64,000 nucleotides of DNA from Plotosus lineatus. Lineage: Eukaryota > Chordata > Actinopteri > Siluriformes > Plotosidae. The DNA lies in the NCBI GenBank assembly GCA_024760905.1, contig CM045733.1, positions 69,761,001 through 69,825,000 of the forward strand. The letters are read 5' to 3'. This document shows positions 21,251 through 33,800 of the stretch, piece after piece. The notes beneath the pieces were generated by a model. That model searched no databases, had not been told where the DNA came from, and saw nothing but the letters and a program-made list of their open reading frames with translations. The position numbers were made by a program, and so were the translations under genes. The first letter of the stretch is position 1. Each line of letters begins with the position of its first letter.

Positions 21251-23819
21251 GTTGGTCAGCACTGTAGGTTATTTATCATTTGAGTGTGTGAAAGATGATT
21301 TCTGATGGACATGAAGTGCTGTGCAAATAAACTGTAATTTCTTACTGTGTTGACTCAGGACTTTGGATGTGTGTGTGTGTGTGTGTGTTGCGGTGTTAAG
21401 TGCCTGGCTGTAAGGTAATCAATACCAGTGATAAATCTATGCTTCACATTTTTACTCATCAGAACCAACACGCGCACACACGCGCATAGAAAGACAAATG
21501 CAGAGCTGCACTTTGTTGTATTGATGTGGGATTTATGCAGTCTTTCAAACACAAAGCTCCTGATTTAGTCCTGACCATTACCTCACTGTCCTTTCCTGCC
21601 ATGTCACCCATCTCTTTTTTTTTTTTTTATATTCTTGTTTCCTTCCTCATTCACTCCATCCTCTACCCCTCAATTTAGCCGTTGCCCATCTGTTCCTAGC
21701 ACTCTTACACTTTCTCATTTTTACCTCCTTATTCTTTTTAGCACCTGTGTTCTGGCGCACACCTTCCTCACGTTCTTCGCATGGTTTCTCTGTCTCTCAA
21801 CACACGTGTCTTCCCCTTCTCAAATTTTCTTTCACACTCTCTCTAAAGGCGCAACCTCTTCTCTCCTGTCCTTTCTTATCCTCTCCTTTCTCTTCAATAC
21901 TTTCTTTTGAACACTTTTACTTTCTCCAGTTCATGCCACTCCTCTCCTTTTTTTTTTTTTTTTTCCCCCTCTTGTGCTCTCACACCCTCCCATCTCTTTG
22001 TGTTCTCCACTCTCGAGGTTTGTTAAGACCTGCTGAACCTGGTGATAATTAGCCAGGGACAGACTATACAGCAGGAGAGTCTCTCAGCATTAAAGAATGA
22101 AAAAGAGAATGGGATGTGAGCATGAGACATGGACATTGCTGCTCAGGTGTTCCATTCATGTGGCTGTGGATTTAAGATCTCACTATTCTTTATTAAAAAG
22201 CCATAAAGATCAGGTCTTGAAGTGAGCACAGTGTTGACTGACTGATTAATGAGGTCTCTTGGAAAAGTTACAAAATGTCTGCTGTTTATTTAGTGTTGAT
22301 TTATTAGAAAAGACAAAAAATATAAACATCCATGTGCGTCTTTGAGTGGTTATACTCTGGCTGTTGGAGATGCAAATGTTCAAGTACAAAAAAAAAAAAA
22401 ATGTTTTTCGCAATGTTGCATCATTCACGGAGACTTTTTAAAAAAGACTTCGCATCTAGCAATGCTTTGGTGCCGTGAAAGTCATGTTGTCCTATTTGTG
22501 CAGCACTTGACTTGCTTACAGCAGTTTAAGCAGCTCAGTAGTGAATCACTTAAGATTGAATGACCCTGGCCGACAGTGTGATCCATCAGCAGAACAACAC
22601 AGATGAAGCAAATGTCAATAACAGTTCGCTGGACCAGCTTGAAAATGTGACTAAAGCAATACTGTGCTATTCAGTTTTAGAAATAAAATAAATAATTCTT
22701 GGCTTTATGGCTACAGGAACTATTTGTTAAATAATTGAATAGCCCAAGTTATGCAGTAGTGTGCTGTGGTTATGAGTACGATGCACATTGTAATAAGTTA
22801 TTGTTAGTGTTTAATAGCACTTTTGCGAGGAAAGTCAATACAGTATCATTTAATTATTTCTCTGTATTAAATTTAAAATTAATAATTAATCATAGAAAGG
22901 AAATTACTTTTGTTATAGGGAAATCAGAAAATGTGTTTTTCCTTGCTGTTAAGTGACTATCTGTGCTCATCTCAAACAGATCCTTGAACATCACAAATAT
23001 TCCAAGTGCAATTTGCAATCTATCGGCATCTGTTCCTACGACTGCCTCTGAGAATGCCTGTAGAGTACTAGTGTGATTTTGGCCTTTTGAAAGTATTATC
23101 AAGTAGCAAGATTAATCAGCAGCTTGGCTTTTGAAAAGAAAAATTCTCTGCAGTGATTAAAGTATTAATGAATACATTTAATTTCTTCGTTCACTGATTT
23201 ATCTTCCTGCGTAAGTAAAATCTCAAGAGAACCTAGATATCATAGAAAACCCTTTTCCCCTCCTTACTAGCCTTCCAGATAAGTAAAGAATATGGTGTAT
23301 GTACAAATATGGAGTTGGATATTTATTTCACGTACATAAAACGTAATTTGTTTGATGATAATAAGACAGAGCTTGGAAAATCATGATTAATAATAATACA
23401 GTACCTTGTTTATAAAAACTGGATTGCAGAAATCTTGGCTAAAAGGATTCTGAAGGTATCCTTGTCCAGATGTTTGTTGTAATGCAAATCACAACAAGGC
23501 AGATTCCAGAAATAAGCATCTGGAAGTATGAATTGTTGTGAAATTTTAAACAAAGTTACAAAAAATCATATTATTCGATTGTATGATATTACTTCGAATA
23601 ATATTCATCCATACAAGGGTCTTTTCATATGGCAGTAGATGGACAATGATAATTAGCATCAAGCTTGCATGCACATGTGCGGACTTCCAAATGCATTGCA
23701 TTTTATTGTTATTAAATGTTTTTTTTTTTTTATTTTCTATACTGTATTAATTCACAAAGGACATTATTGTCACTGTATCCAAAATGAGTGGACACAAACA
23801 TACATAAACAGTGAGGGGA
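21251..23819. other. Intronic stretch
   Basis: Contains (GT)n at 21366-21388, a pyrimidine-rich region with poly-T tracts (21615-22000) and otherwise unique AT-rich DNA. No exon or classifiable element found. Confidence 0.5.
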
Positions 23820-24060
23820 CACACTCGGGGTACTAGGCTGCCAACTGGGGATGCCTGGAGAGCAGTTGGGGTTAGGGTGCCTTGCTCAAGGGCACTTCAG
23901 CCATGAATGTGGAAGAAGGGGAAAGTGCAGCTCACGCCAGCACACAACCCCCCCACCCCCACCCCCCACCCACCCACCCACCCCCACCCCCACCCCACCC
24001 CACTTGGTTCAGGAATCTAACCAACAAACTTTCTGGCTCCATTGGTTCCCTCAATCCTTG
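23820..24060 (-). repeat. Possible SINE-like repeat with (CCCAC)n
   Basis: The sequence GGGTGCCTTGCTCAAGGGCACTTCAGCC (23875-23902) is a motif I know from fish repeats. It is followed by a (CCCAC)n run at 23945-24003 and GGTTCAGGAATCTAACC, an inverse box-B-like stretch. Assignment rests on recall, with no second copy in this window. Confidence 0.35.
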
Positions 24061-24826
24061 ATTTATAAGGTGATTAGTATATTTTATTCGATCAAGATCC
24101 AACTACAACAGCAGACACATAAAAAAAAGAACGTTGCAAGTATTTTCAACAATAGGTATTTGATTATCATTCTTCTTATTATTGTCGTTCTCATTGTTTT
24201 TGTTGTTGTTATTGTTGGAGAAGCCAATTTTAAATGAAGTAGAAGATGCCAGAATTTGTTGGCCCCCGCTGTCGTAAGCAGCTTAGGAAACATGCAGCAC
24301 AGATAACTGCCATTCATCCTTTAAGCTGCTTCATCTTCAGGTGCTCCCGCACCAGTGCAGTGCAGGTTCAACTGTTTTCCTGACTTCCCAGAGGACTTTA
24401 ATGTAAACTACTTTACATGCCACTTTCTTTTGACTGCTTCCCAATCTGATTAATTAAGTCACATTTGCAGTCATGCAGCCAGATAGCTAGTCAGTATGGT
24501 TGCATCAAATGGCTGGTTGATGTTTTTAATTTATTGACGGGTTTCTTGTCATAAAATAATTGACAACCTGAGGGTCTATTTTTCTGAATGTTGAGCACAT
24601 GAAAGAAGGTGAGGAAGTGTGTGGCAAGGGAATTGTGGCACCGGTAAGCAGATGTGCCCGATCCAATCAAATGTTTGTGCTAATGGCTGCCATGACAACC
24701 AGCTAATCAGCCATAGACAGAAACTCATTGAGTGACACCAGTCAGCGATTCGAAGTCCAAGCTAATCCAGATTGATCTCGCTAAAAATTGAGCAGCAGTT
24801 AATGAGATGCTGATGTTTAGAGAACT

Positions 24827-24866
<40 letters not shown>

Positions 24867-25587
24867 CAAACTTTTCTTTCTTTGTCTCTTGGGGGGGAGC
24901 ATGGTGTAAGTTCTATTTTTTCCACATGTTATCAGGTCCCTCGTCATATAAGTGCAGAGCCAATTAACACCCGCTAACAAGAAGTCAAAATTTAATCATC
25001 ATGTGTGTATTTGTGTTACAATTACACAAGAAGTGAGTCTAATCCCCCTCGGCCGTCTTTCATCACCACATTCGCATTGTCTTTATTTCTGTTTGCCCTC
25101 GTTTCACTCACTTTTGATAAAGCGCTTTGTGTGCTGTGATTCTCTCTCACTGTACACCACGACTCTTTCAATTCTCATCTTTTCTGTTTTTCGTGTATAC
25201 CCCGTGTCTCTCTCTCTCTTGCTTTCTGTATCAATGCTTCTCTTATAAATTTAAAGTGCAGTGCTCTTTAAGCAGAATGATCAAAGTCCTTGAGCCCTCG
25301 AGCAAAATGCCGATGTCACTGCTGAGAGAAAGCAGCTGTTTCTGTACAGCATCCCAAAATGCACTGGAGAACAGCAGCTCCCGCACAATGCCAGAGGAAG
25401 CAAAATACTTTACATTAAAAGCAACATGAAGTGATGCAGCCCCTGAAGTTCACGTTGTACCTCAATTTGTATCCATGGCCAGATGTACAGTATCATTAGC
25501 ATTAGCCTACCGTTATGCCTTGTTCTCTGATGATGGTAGTGCTGACATATTTTCTCATTAGTATTCGGATGTTTTCCACCCCTGCAG
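24061..25587. other. End of 15.2-kb intron
   Basis: Unique intronic DNA with a (GT)n-(GC) microsatellite at 24829-24868. The acceptor TTTTCCACCCCTGCAG ends at 25587. Confidence 0.6.
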
Positions 25588-25704
25588 TAGACGGAGCCAT
25601 CCATCGTGGTGCAGGTCCTCTCTTGAGGAAAGAATGTTCCACTCTGGGAGGGTGTGAAACTGGGGAGGCCAAGATAACTGGAGCATACGGCCTGCCAGCC
25701 AAAA
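25588..25704 (+). CDS. MacroD-type ADP-ribosyl hydrolase, exon with the catalytic Asp
   Basis: This 117-nt exon starts with TA, which joins the G from 10369 to make the Val of GGGG-V-D-G. It encodes [17 protein letters not shown], then [11 protein letters not shown] and GLPAK, ending in phase 1 before GTGAGT. The Asp (25590-25592) corresponds to the catalytic Asp of MACROD1/2. The HR-x-AG segment is the usual substrate-binding helix. The exon therefore holds one catalytic residue while its Asn partner lies across the 15.2-kb intron. At the downstream junction A+CC gives Thr where both human paralogues have Tyr (K-Y-V-I-H-T). Confidence 0.93.
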
Positions 25705-26015
25705 GTGAGTTACTTTTTTTTTCTACCTATACGTAGTTTAGTCCAGAATTATTAGTGCCACGAGAGTAAAAAGGAGCAAAAATAAATAAAACATTCAATA
25801 AGTTATATTTTCTGCACATATGTTTTTTTAACTGTACTTTTTTGTTTTATTAGTTAATAGTTATTGAAGTCGCTGAGACAGTTGTAGAAGGATCTTGGTG
25901 CGTTTCTTCAAGAATATTTTAAATTCCTTTGGATTTAGACCATGTTTGAGTTTGAGCACCGTCTTCTACACAAACCATACTGTTCAGCAACGTGCGATTC
26001 CATAATTATCAAGAA
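25705..26015. other. Start of 19.5-kb intron
   Basis: AT-rich, nothing recognised. Confidence 0.5.
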
Positions 26016-26360
26016 TTCATTCCTTCATTTTCTAAACCACTTAATCCTCATTGGGGTTGCAAGTCAATTTCAGCCGGCTTTGGGTGAGTGCAGGGTACAT
26101 CACAGACAGCTCATCAGGCCACCACAGGGCCAACACACACGTACACAAACATTCACACTCACATCTAGGGATGATTTGGAACAGCCAGTTGGCTTACTGG
26201 GCATGTTTTTGGACTGTGGGAGGAAACCGGAGAACCCGGAGGAAAAACCCACTTCAGCATGGGGAGAACATGCCAACTCCACTCAAATGTCATTGGCTGG
26301 GAATTGAACCCGAGACCTTGCTTCGAGGCTGACGTGCTAACCACTGCGTCACCGTGCCAC
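26016..26360 (-). mobile_element. SINE A copy, near full length
   Basis: On the - strand the head near 26360 has box A (TGACGCAGTGG) and box B (GGTTCAATTCC). The body contains the CAGTCCAAAAACATGCCCAG segment and CCTCCGGGTTCTCCGG. The tail ends near 26030 with AGGATTAAGTGGTTTAGAAA. This is the usual layout of a tRNA-derived SINE transcribed by RNA polymerase III. Confidence 0.82.
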
Positions 26361-26859
26361 GCATCAAGCATAATTATTAGAAAAATATATCGTCCCAAAG
26401 TTATTGTGTGCTTATTTGAATATAAGTTGTCTGTCATCATCTACAGGTATTAATTTCATGGCAGAGAGAGAGAGAGCTAGGATTTGGCCTAAAATTTTGA
26501 TGAGGGGTTGATCATTAGGCTCATATGAAAATATTTTTTTTGGGGGGGGGGGGACAAGTAAAAATTCTTGGACACTTGGACTAAAAATGATGCAGTCCCC
26601 TCATACTGCACAACAGTCTGGTTATGTAATAAATGTCATGAAAATAGATCAGCCAAGGTTTCAGCACAAAAGCCAAAGAAAGTGAATTGCTATGTGTTGG
26701 AGCAATTTTATAAATGTAACACTGAGTACAGTTTCTAGGTGCTCACAGGATTCTGACGTTGCTGCAGTCGAGTCTTTGCCTGTTCCTCATGTCCAAAAAT
26801 CTTTCAAGTTTTGTTGGTTTCCGTGCCACCACAACTTTCTTTAAATCCCATCATGTAGT

Positions 26860-27200
26860 TCAGTTCAGTTCATTTTCTGTCATCGCTTAATCCTAATTAG
26901 GGTCGCGGGGAGGCTGGCGCCCATCCCAGCCGACTCCGGCCGAGGGCAGAGTACACCCTGGACAGCTCACCAGGCCATCACGTGGCAGAAACACGCTGAC
27001 GGTTTTGCAGCTCCTCTTGTCAAAAGTCAGCAACGGTTCTTTTACATGCCTCACACCATAGACAGTGAGAGACACGGACGAACTTTGATAACCCAGTTAG
27101 CTGCAAGGGGGGGGGTTTGACTTTGTGGAGAGTGGGACTCGAACCCCCAACCTTAGGATCAGTGATCCAGCGCCCGATACCACTAGGTCACCAGTGCCCT
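26860..27200 (-). mobile_element. SINE B copy with tail type A, full length
   Basis: On the - strand the head has box A (TGACCTAGTGG, about 27190) and box B (GGTTCGAGTCC, about 27137). The body follows with AACTGGGTTATCAAAG, ACCATAGACAG in inverse and GTCAGCGTGTTTCTG. It ends in the A tail (CCTAATTAGGATTAAGCG). It is a good reference copy for head-body-tail structure. Confidence 0.85.
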
Positions 27201-27479
27201 ACATTATACAGTTTCAATGGGATTTATATCAGTGGACTTAGAAATTCCAGAACTGATCCCCCAATAAAGCTTTGGTGGACCTCTGCTTGTTATCATTGTT
27301 TGACAGAAAGAGAATGTTATTCTTGCTATAAATAGCTTGGTAGCTCAGTAATAGCTTTCAAAGAATCCATGAAACCAGTCACACAGTCAAGACTGATTGT
27401 TCCTGCAGCAGCAAAACTCCCACACAACAGGACTCCCCGACTTCCATTTTTTTTTACCATGGGGCGTTTTTGTCATAAG

Positions 27480-27720
27480 ATTGCCTTTCTTACACCAGAC
27501 ATGGCACTGATCCATGGTGTGAGACGTCCTCTTTTAGTTTCATCACACCATACACCTGTCGTTCAGATCTCTCTAGACCTGTGCAAATTCCCTTTTGCAT
27601 ATTCTAGGCCACTCTTTATGTGCTTCATGGCTGTCCAACAATGAAGTCTTTTCTTGCATTGTGTTCTTCTTAGAGTTCACTGATGCATTTGTTCTTGCCT
27701 CCATCAGGTCGAGCTACAAG
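27480..27720 (-). pseudogene. Possible decayed Tc1-like transposase fragment
   Basis: Read on the - strand, broken frames give fragments resembling a Tc1 central region (an acidic '..DETK'-like piece near 27530 and a helix before it). Similarity is short and frameshifted, and I have no termini. It may be a chance resemblance. Confidence 0.25.
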
Positions 27721-28890
27721 TCGCTGGTGGTATTTATTTAATTTTGATTTAATTTAATTTGATTTCATTTTATTTTATTTTATTCAGTTGTTCGGCTTCG
27801 ATGCCTGATTCCTCTTGGTGAATTTTTGCTCTTTCCTTCTTTGACCATGTAGGTTTCTTTTTGTACATTGAGTTTGAAACATATGATTTGACACTGCCTG
27901 CTGTGTTACTTGGAATATTTAAGTAAGATAGCTTTCTCTTTTTAATTTTTTAAATGTAATAAAATATCTTATTAGCTTCTGTGGGTGCTCTTTTTTGCTT
28001 GCCCCATATCATTCATATCAGGCCTAACTGTGTTGTAGCAGAATGCTTGATGCTTGCAGAGTAGCAAGTGATCTATTATGACATAATGACATGAAAATAT
28101 ATTTTTTTTTACTCATAACTGACATCATACATATTTACCATTTAATTTGATTGTCACTGAACTGATATACAGGTAATAAGTACATGGGATTGAACACCAC
28201 CTCGGGGAATTATTGAATCAAAATCACACACACTCACAGTTTTTCACAGGCACTTGGAGCAGGCAGCGTTATCATCTTGTCTCTTCTGTTTGGTGCCAAA
28301 ACACCAAGGTGCAAAGCAATCTTCGCCAACGACCTTGTGTTTGCCAAATGTAAATGTGTCCACTTACTTTCCTGTGTCAGTGTTATGAAACCATTTAATA
28401 ACCAGATTTGATTTTTCTGGAAACTGTGCAGCATTCGGACCATGAAAAAGCTTTTCCCTTTAGTCTTTCCTTTCTATACATTCCGGCTTCCTGTCTTCCT
28501 GGTGGAACTAGAGATACTCCATCATATTCTCAGTTTTGTATTCTTGCTGCGACAAAATCATATTCGGAACTTTTCAAAAAGGCAAATACAAACTTTGAAA
28601 TGCATTGTAGCCACCCTGAAACGTCGTAAAGGTAAATAAAGAACACACGTTTATGAGATACATATTTTATGTGGAATACATTATACATGTTTTCAGTGTA
28701 ACGTGACTGATGTGAAGGTTTCAGATTCATTTTCAAAATAGAAAAATAAGCCATAATCTCATTTTAATTTTCTTCTTTTTGCATTGTAGATAAAATTTGA
28801 ATGATTAGCCTATTAAAACACGCCTTTGTGAAGCACATTTTTTTTCATGTTGCTGTGTAGTGTATATGCAGGCCTCTCCCGATCTGCCTC
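27721..28890. other. Intronic stretch
   Basis: AT-rich, with a (TTTTA)-like run at 27740-27785. No exon or shared repeat seen. Confidence 0.5.
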
Positions 28891-29208
28891 GGGTGGAGCT
28901 GGTGGCGTAGTGGTTAGGGTGACTGTGCTCATGATGGGGAGGTTGTGTGTTCAAATCCCACTTAGACCCCACTGTGCTAAGACTCCTGGGCAAGGTCTCA
29001 ACCACAAGTGTACCTCTGTTCACCCAGCAGTTTAAATGGGTACCAGTAAAAATATACTGGGAAGGTAACCTGTGATGGACTAGTGTCCCATCCAGGAGGA
29101 GTTGAACTCCTGGGCGCTTCACGCTACGGAAACCGGGGATAAGCACCGGCCTGATGAGCCACGAGGCTCGGGTGTAAAAAGCCCAACAGACTTTACCTTA
29201 CCTTACTT
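28891..29208 (+). mobile_element. SINE C copy with 10-bp target-site duplication
   Basis: The head has box A (TGGCGTAGTGG, about 28910) and a box B-like GTTCAAATCCC (about 28950). The body includes CACCCAGCAGT, AAAATATACTGGGAAGG and GGATAAGCACCGGCC. The 3' end is a (CTTTACCTTAC) run. Direct repeats GATCTGCCTC at 28881-28890 and 29209-29218 flank it. A second copy is at 47144-47448. Confidence 0.88.
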
Positions 29209-29218
29209 GATCTGCCTC

Positions 29219-29996
29219 AGTCATGGTTAAACTATGAAAAGATAAACTGTAAGAAGCTTATTTTAGTTTGCTTTCCTTTGTTTGTGTGGAGTATACAGTT
29301 AAACTCTTCGGTTTAAAAGGATACTGTTGGCTACGTATCACTTGTGCTCCACTTTGATGCATAATTGTTAATTATAAAATGCTCTAGGTCCTTATAAAAT
29401 CTTTAATTTGTGAATCTCAAGGGGTATATATGGTGCTTATTTTGAAGTGTGGTCCTACATCTGGAATAGACTATAGATGGGACAACTGTGCTGGTTGGGT
29501 TGACTCTGGATAATGTGTGTAGCTTTTGGTACCATATGGCAGTCTGAACTAAAATACCCATAGCACCAACATTAACTTTATTTTGCTTTCTCGCTCTCTC
29601 TCTCTCTCTCTCACTGCCTCACTCCCTCTTTGATCCAGTTTAAGACCATATTAAAGGTGTCACTGGTGATTTGTTTAAGGAATAGTTGCTGGAAATAATG
29701 CAGATAAAGACATAATGGAAGAGTGTGTCGGGAAGTTTCCTTCAAGCAGAGCAACAGTAATTGTAAACCGTACACATTTCTTTTATTACATATTTGTGTT
29801 TCCCATTTATAGTGTTTGGCAGGAAATTTTACCTATAGCAACTTACAAGAGTTCTTGCTCGTCTACTTGATAATGTCTTGATGCCAGGGCAAACAGGTTT
29901 TATGGGTATAAATGCCTCTGAAAGTATGTGAGTCATACTGTAGAAAACGGATATGCACATCAGTGCAGATTTCCTACATCTTTTCTCTTTCTGGTC

Positions 29997-30055
<59 letters not shown>

Positions 30056-31039
30056 TCCCCCCCTCCGTCTCTCACTCTCTCGCTCTCACTCTGTCTGTCC
30101 CACTCTGCTTCCTCCCTCCCTGTTCTACAGTGTTTGGTAATTATGTAGTCAGACAGTGTTTACAGAAGCAAGTGCACTTTAATTTATTCGTACACTTAGC
30201 AGTAATTTCCCTGCCTAATTTATGACCCCATCCCCTCCCTCATTACCTATCTGTGTAGAGATAGTGTGCACACTCTGCTGTGTAAATATAGCTAGATCGG
30301 TACATACACACAGTCTTGAAAATGTCTTTCGTGTTGGTTTTTGTTCAATTGCTTATATTACTTATTCATTTCTATTCCCCAAAATCTCCCACTCTCTCTC
30401 ACAGGGTGCATAATAGTAAATAATATTTCAGCAGTAATTACCAGAGTGTGTTATTCAGGGTGTGATTTGTGTTTTATGTGTACTGCTGTTTGTCAGACAA
30501 TTTCTGCCTGGGTAATTACTGTTTGAACTGCTCTCATCAAACAGAAGAGGAATGGCAGAGAAGGAGCGAGGCCAGAATCAAGTCATGAATGAAACAGGCC
30601 AACCTATGAACACTGTGCATAAAGTGCAGAAACAGTGTCAGGCTGAGCCTCCATATAACCTCAGATATTCAGGCTTTACACAACAGGTGTTACCAGGCAT
30701 CTGTCCGTCGGTAGCAATCTTGTTCATAAAGTGTGATTGTAAGCTTCAAAGGTCACTATCCCTGTAGTATTCCTCTTATAACCAATCTACTGAGAGGCAT
30801 TACAACCACAACAAGCACAAATGTGCAACATGTTGCATATAAACATGAACATTTAAAAACAAGTATAAGCACTCAAGTGTGGCATAGTTATCAATTTCTC
30901 AGAAGTAAAAGTGAATGCCCATGTCATCGTGTGCATGTGGCATGATCGCAAGTCTAATACTTCAGCCACTTCTTGATTACTCCACAAAGTATAGTGTGAG
31001 ATCAAAACATGTCTGTTTATTGTCAATTAACACCTCTGA
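29219..31039. other. Intronic stretch with (AC)26 at 30001-30052
   Basis: Unique DNA plus a (CT)n at 29591-29613 and a long (AC)n. His-Thr repeat frames over the microsatellite are artefacts. Confidence 0.55.
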
Positions 31040-31059
31040 CTGTAAAAAGCCTGGTACAA

Positions 31060-31480
31060 AAAACTTTGTGAAAAGTGAAGATGCTATGTCTGCCACAAGC
31101 AAGCAAAGACCAGGCCCTGGGTGTGCTGACTGCCGCACTGACCGCTACAAGGGTAGCAGCACAATTTGGCGTACATCATTCAACTGTTGTATGCCTTCAG
31201 GCACGCCACAGACAGAACGGAATCACCCGAGACCAACCAAGACTTGGCCAGCTATTTCTTTGGCATTCTGGATCGATGAGTTGGTCATAGGAATCACCCT
31301 CTCACCAGGAGCCCTGAAATGCACTGTTGGTCGAGTTAGATCAAATTCCACAGAAAGAGATCAACGATCTGGTCATGTCAATGCCACGATGGGTGCAGAC
31401 ACATGTGGCAGCAACTGGCGGCCAGATGTTATTGACACCTGTGATAAAAAAATGGGGTTTTACTTGCCACTGTCTGTGTG
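31060..31480 (+). pseudogene. Tc1-like transposase with internal deletion
   Basis: The first part (31075-31290) encodes an N-terminal helix-turn-helix with RVAAQFGVHHSTV followed by ITRDQPR, the usual start of Tc1 transposases. The second part (31327-31450) encodes VELDQIPQKEINDLVMSMPR, which corresponds to the C-terminal end. The DDE core between them is missing and the two parts are in different frames. This is a deletion derivative, not an active gene. Confidence 0.65.
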
Positions 31481-31588
31481 TAAAATGTTTATTCATGATT
31501 TTATATTATTTAATTGATTTGGTTGAACATACTAATAAATTATGGAATTATTTCAATGTTGCATTTTAATGCCTATCAGTATACAGTA

Positions 31589-31770
31589 TTCTTATTATTC
31601 TTATTATTATTATTATTATTGCTGTTGTTGTTGTTGTTATTCTTGTTATTGTTATTACTATTATCATTATTACATCACTGTGAAAGACAGTGTCAGTGTA
31701 TTTCTTTGATTAGCAACTATTTACTCTTTGCTGTAATCTGTGACCTCGAACCAAAATTGTAGTAGAAGTA

Positions 31771-31806
<36 letters not shown>
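31589..31806. repeat. (ATT)n and (AAT)n trinucleotide tracts
   Basis: (TTA)n-rich tract at 31589-31672 and (AAT)n at 31773-31806, complementary to each other and about 100 bp apart, so single strands could pair. Leu-rich open frames over them are artefacts. Confidence 0.8.
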
Positions 31807-31924
31807 GTGGTAAAAGGCCAATCTTTGAGAATTCTTTTTTGTTTTCTTCAGTCTTAATAGAATTGATCTGGCCTCTCTTTTGAAAAAGATAAATGGTACA
31901 TGTCTTAAAGCAAAGCATTGCTAC

Positions 31925-32085
31925 TAATATAAATCAGCCATAACATTAACACCACGTGATTGGTTTGCAACTAAGCAGCACAGCAAGCTGTAATGTCCCA
32001 TGTTCTGATGCCTTTCTGTCATAACCAGTATTAACAGTTTGAAGATAATTAACAGATTTCACTGAATCTATCTGAAGCATCTACC
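31925..32085 (+). repeat. Fragment of a common fish repeat ('ATCAGCCATAACATTAA')
   Basis: It begins with AAATCAGCCATAACATTAAC, a motif I know as the start of a widespread fish repeat. No further structure is seen. Confidence 0.4.
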
Positions 32086-32093
32086 AAGTCTGA

Positions 32094-32445
32094 GGTGCAT
32101 AAGGTCGTCATCATCCTCTTCGACTTAATCCAGGGTCAGGTTGTGGGGGCAGCAGTAAGCAGTGAGGTCCAGATATCTGGCAATTCAAAAGACCTATATA
32201 TGAATAAAAAGGACACAGTTTCCACTTGCCCAGACATGGGTCACCGATGACCCCCCCTGGGGCAGGCCTGGAGAGGTGCTCAAAGGTAACTGCCTGTTGT
32301 TTGGGCTTCTGCCCAAGGAGCCCGGCCAGGACCAGCCCAAAAAGGAGACATGGGTCCGGCCTCCCATGAACTCGCCACCTGTGGGAGAGGCTTTTGGGGC
32401 TGTTGCGATATGATTTGGGTGGCAGCTGAAGGCATGGGTGCATAA
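32094..32445. mobile_element. LINE insertion with 5' inversion and 9-bp target-site duplication
   Basis: 32103-32170 is the 3' end of the 4792-7863 LINE family on the - strand (…CTTAGTCG-like end plus a GATGATGAC tail). 32171-32440 is the 5' region of the same family on the + strand, matching 61850-62080. Direct repeats GGTGCATAA lie at 32094-32102 and 32437-32445. This head-inverted arrangement is the classic outcome of twin priming during target-primed reverse transcription. Confidence 0.78.
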
Positions 32446-33409
32446 TTGTTTTTACTATATATTATACGGGAACATAAGCAACAAAGCACAGTCAAACTAG
32501 ATTTTTATGGCTTACTATATTCTTTTTTTGAATCATGAAAGATACAGGTGAGCTCTGAGCATGAGCAGGTGTATTAGAGATGTATAACTGCAGCTCTATT
32601 ACTACACCTACATGGAGACAGAAAGTGGAATGTTTAAAGTTTCTGCTTACACAGTTTAATGACAACGATGACTTGTAGCTTACTCATTCATGTCAGAATG
32701 TAAGAATTTCCCATTTAGTAAATACTAAGCAGTTTTATTCACTTCACCAGTCTGTCATTAAAATGGCTTTAATATTATGCCTGATCGGTGTGCATCCACA
32801 TGATTTAAAAAAATAAAATAAAATCTAGACAAGCATGTGTAATGGCCTAGCATCTGATCCAGAGTGCATCCCAAAGAAAAGCTCTGGATCCACCGTCACC
32901 ATAATCAGGATCAATTTTACTGTATGCAGTATATACGTGACTGAATTTCAGTAGAATTCCTGGAATTATGGATGCTTTGGTAGTTTTTATTAATTTATTT
33001 AACTGTTGCTATGGTTTACATCATCTTAATCATGATGGTCAGTGGGAGACATGAATAAAATAAAGTAAACCAAAGAGTGCAATCCTGTAAGCTCAGTGAA
33101 GTCTAAAGATTAATTTACTCTGTATATAATTTTATTTTGTAGTTTAAGTTGTGTTTTCTACATATGAATTACAGATTCAGTAATCTGATTATATCCCTGT
33201 CTGTGACATGAGCAAAAATATCATGATGATAAAATATCGCTCTGACAATGAGTGAGTGTTATTTTTATATCGACTCCTGTCTCAAGGTATTGTATCAGGA
33301 TTTTAACAGAGTGCACATTTAAAAAGTGAGGTAAGTAAACCAAAAACTAAGCTTCCTGGGATTTCAAATCTTGTCTGACTGTAGTGGAAGCCGATGGTCT
33401 TCTATTGTT
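32446..33409. other. Intronic stretch
   Basis: AT-rich unique DNA; nothing recognised. Confidence 0.5.
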
Positions 33410-33800
33410 GTAACCTATGCACCTCAAGATGTTGTGTTGCGTTGTGTGTTCAGAGATGCCATTTTCCTCTGACCTTCCTCATCAACAAGGCAGGTTGGTT
33501 TCTTCTACTGTACTGCAGCTCAGTCTTTATCTAAATTTTTATTGTTCTGATTTTTCTCACCCACCTGTATAAACTATAGAGACTGGTGGATGAAAATCTC
33601 AGGAGATCAGCAGTTTCAGAAATCTTCAAGCTAGCACCAGCAAACGTTACATTTAGTCACTAAGATGACACTTTTCGGTATTTTATTTATTATATTTGAT
33701 GTGAACAAGTAAAGCTGTTCACCTGCATCTGACTCATTTTATGCTCTGCTGCCATATAATTGGCTAGTTGAATGATTCCATTAATATTCAGGTTAATTTG
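33410..33800 (+). repeat. Dispersed fish repeat, copy 2 of 3
   Basis: It shares with 12540-12838 and 44361-44640 the 'AAATCTCAGGAGATCAGCAG' block (33593), 'TTAGTCACT' and the 'CTGCCATATAATTGGCTAG' block (33750). It is degraded and non-coding. Confidence 0.5.

Noticed and set aside
21635..22052. 91- and 101-codon Ser/Leu/Phe-rich frames
   Set aside because: Pyrimidine-rich low-complexity DNA; no motif or splice support.
25515..25736. 73-codon frame as an independent small gene
   Set aside because: Only 25588-25704 is coding, as an exon of the MacroD gene; the rest is intron read-through.
29912..30225. His-Thr-rich frames
   Set aside because: Products of the (AC)n microsatellite at 30001-30052.
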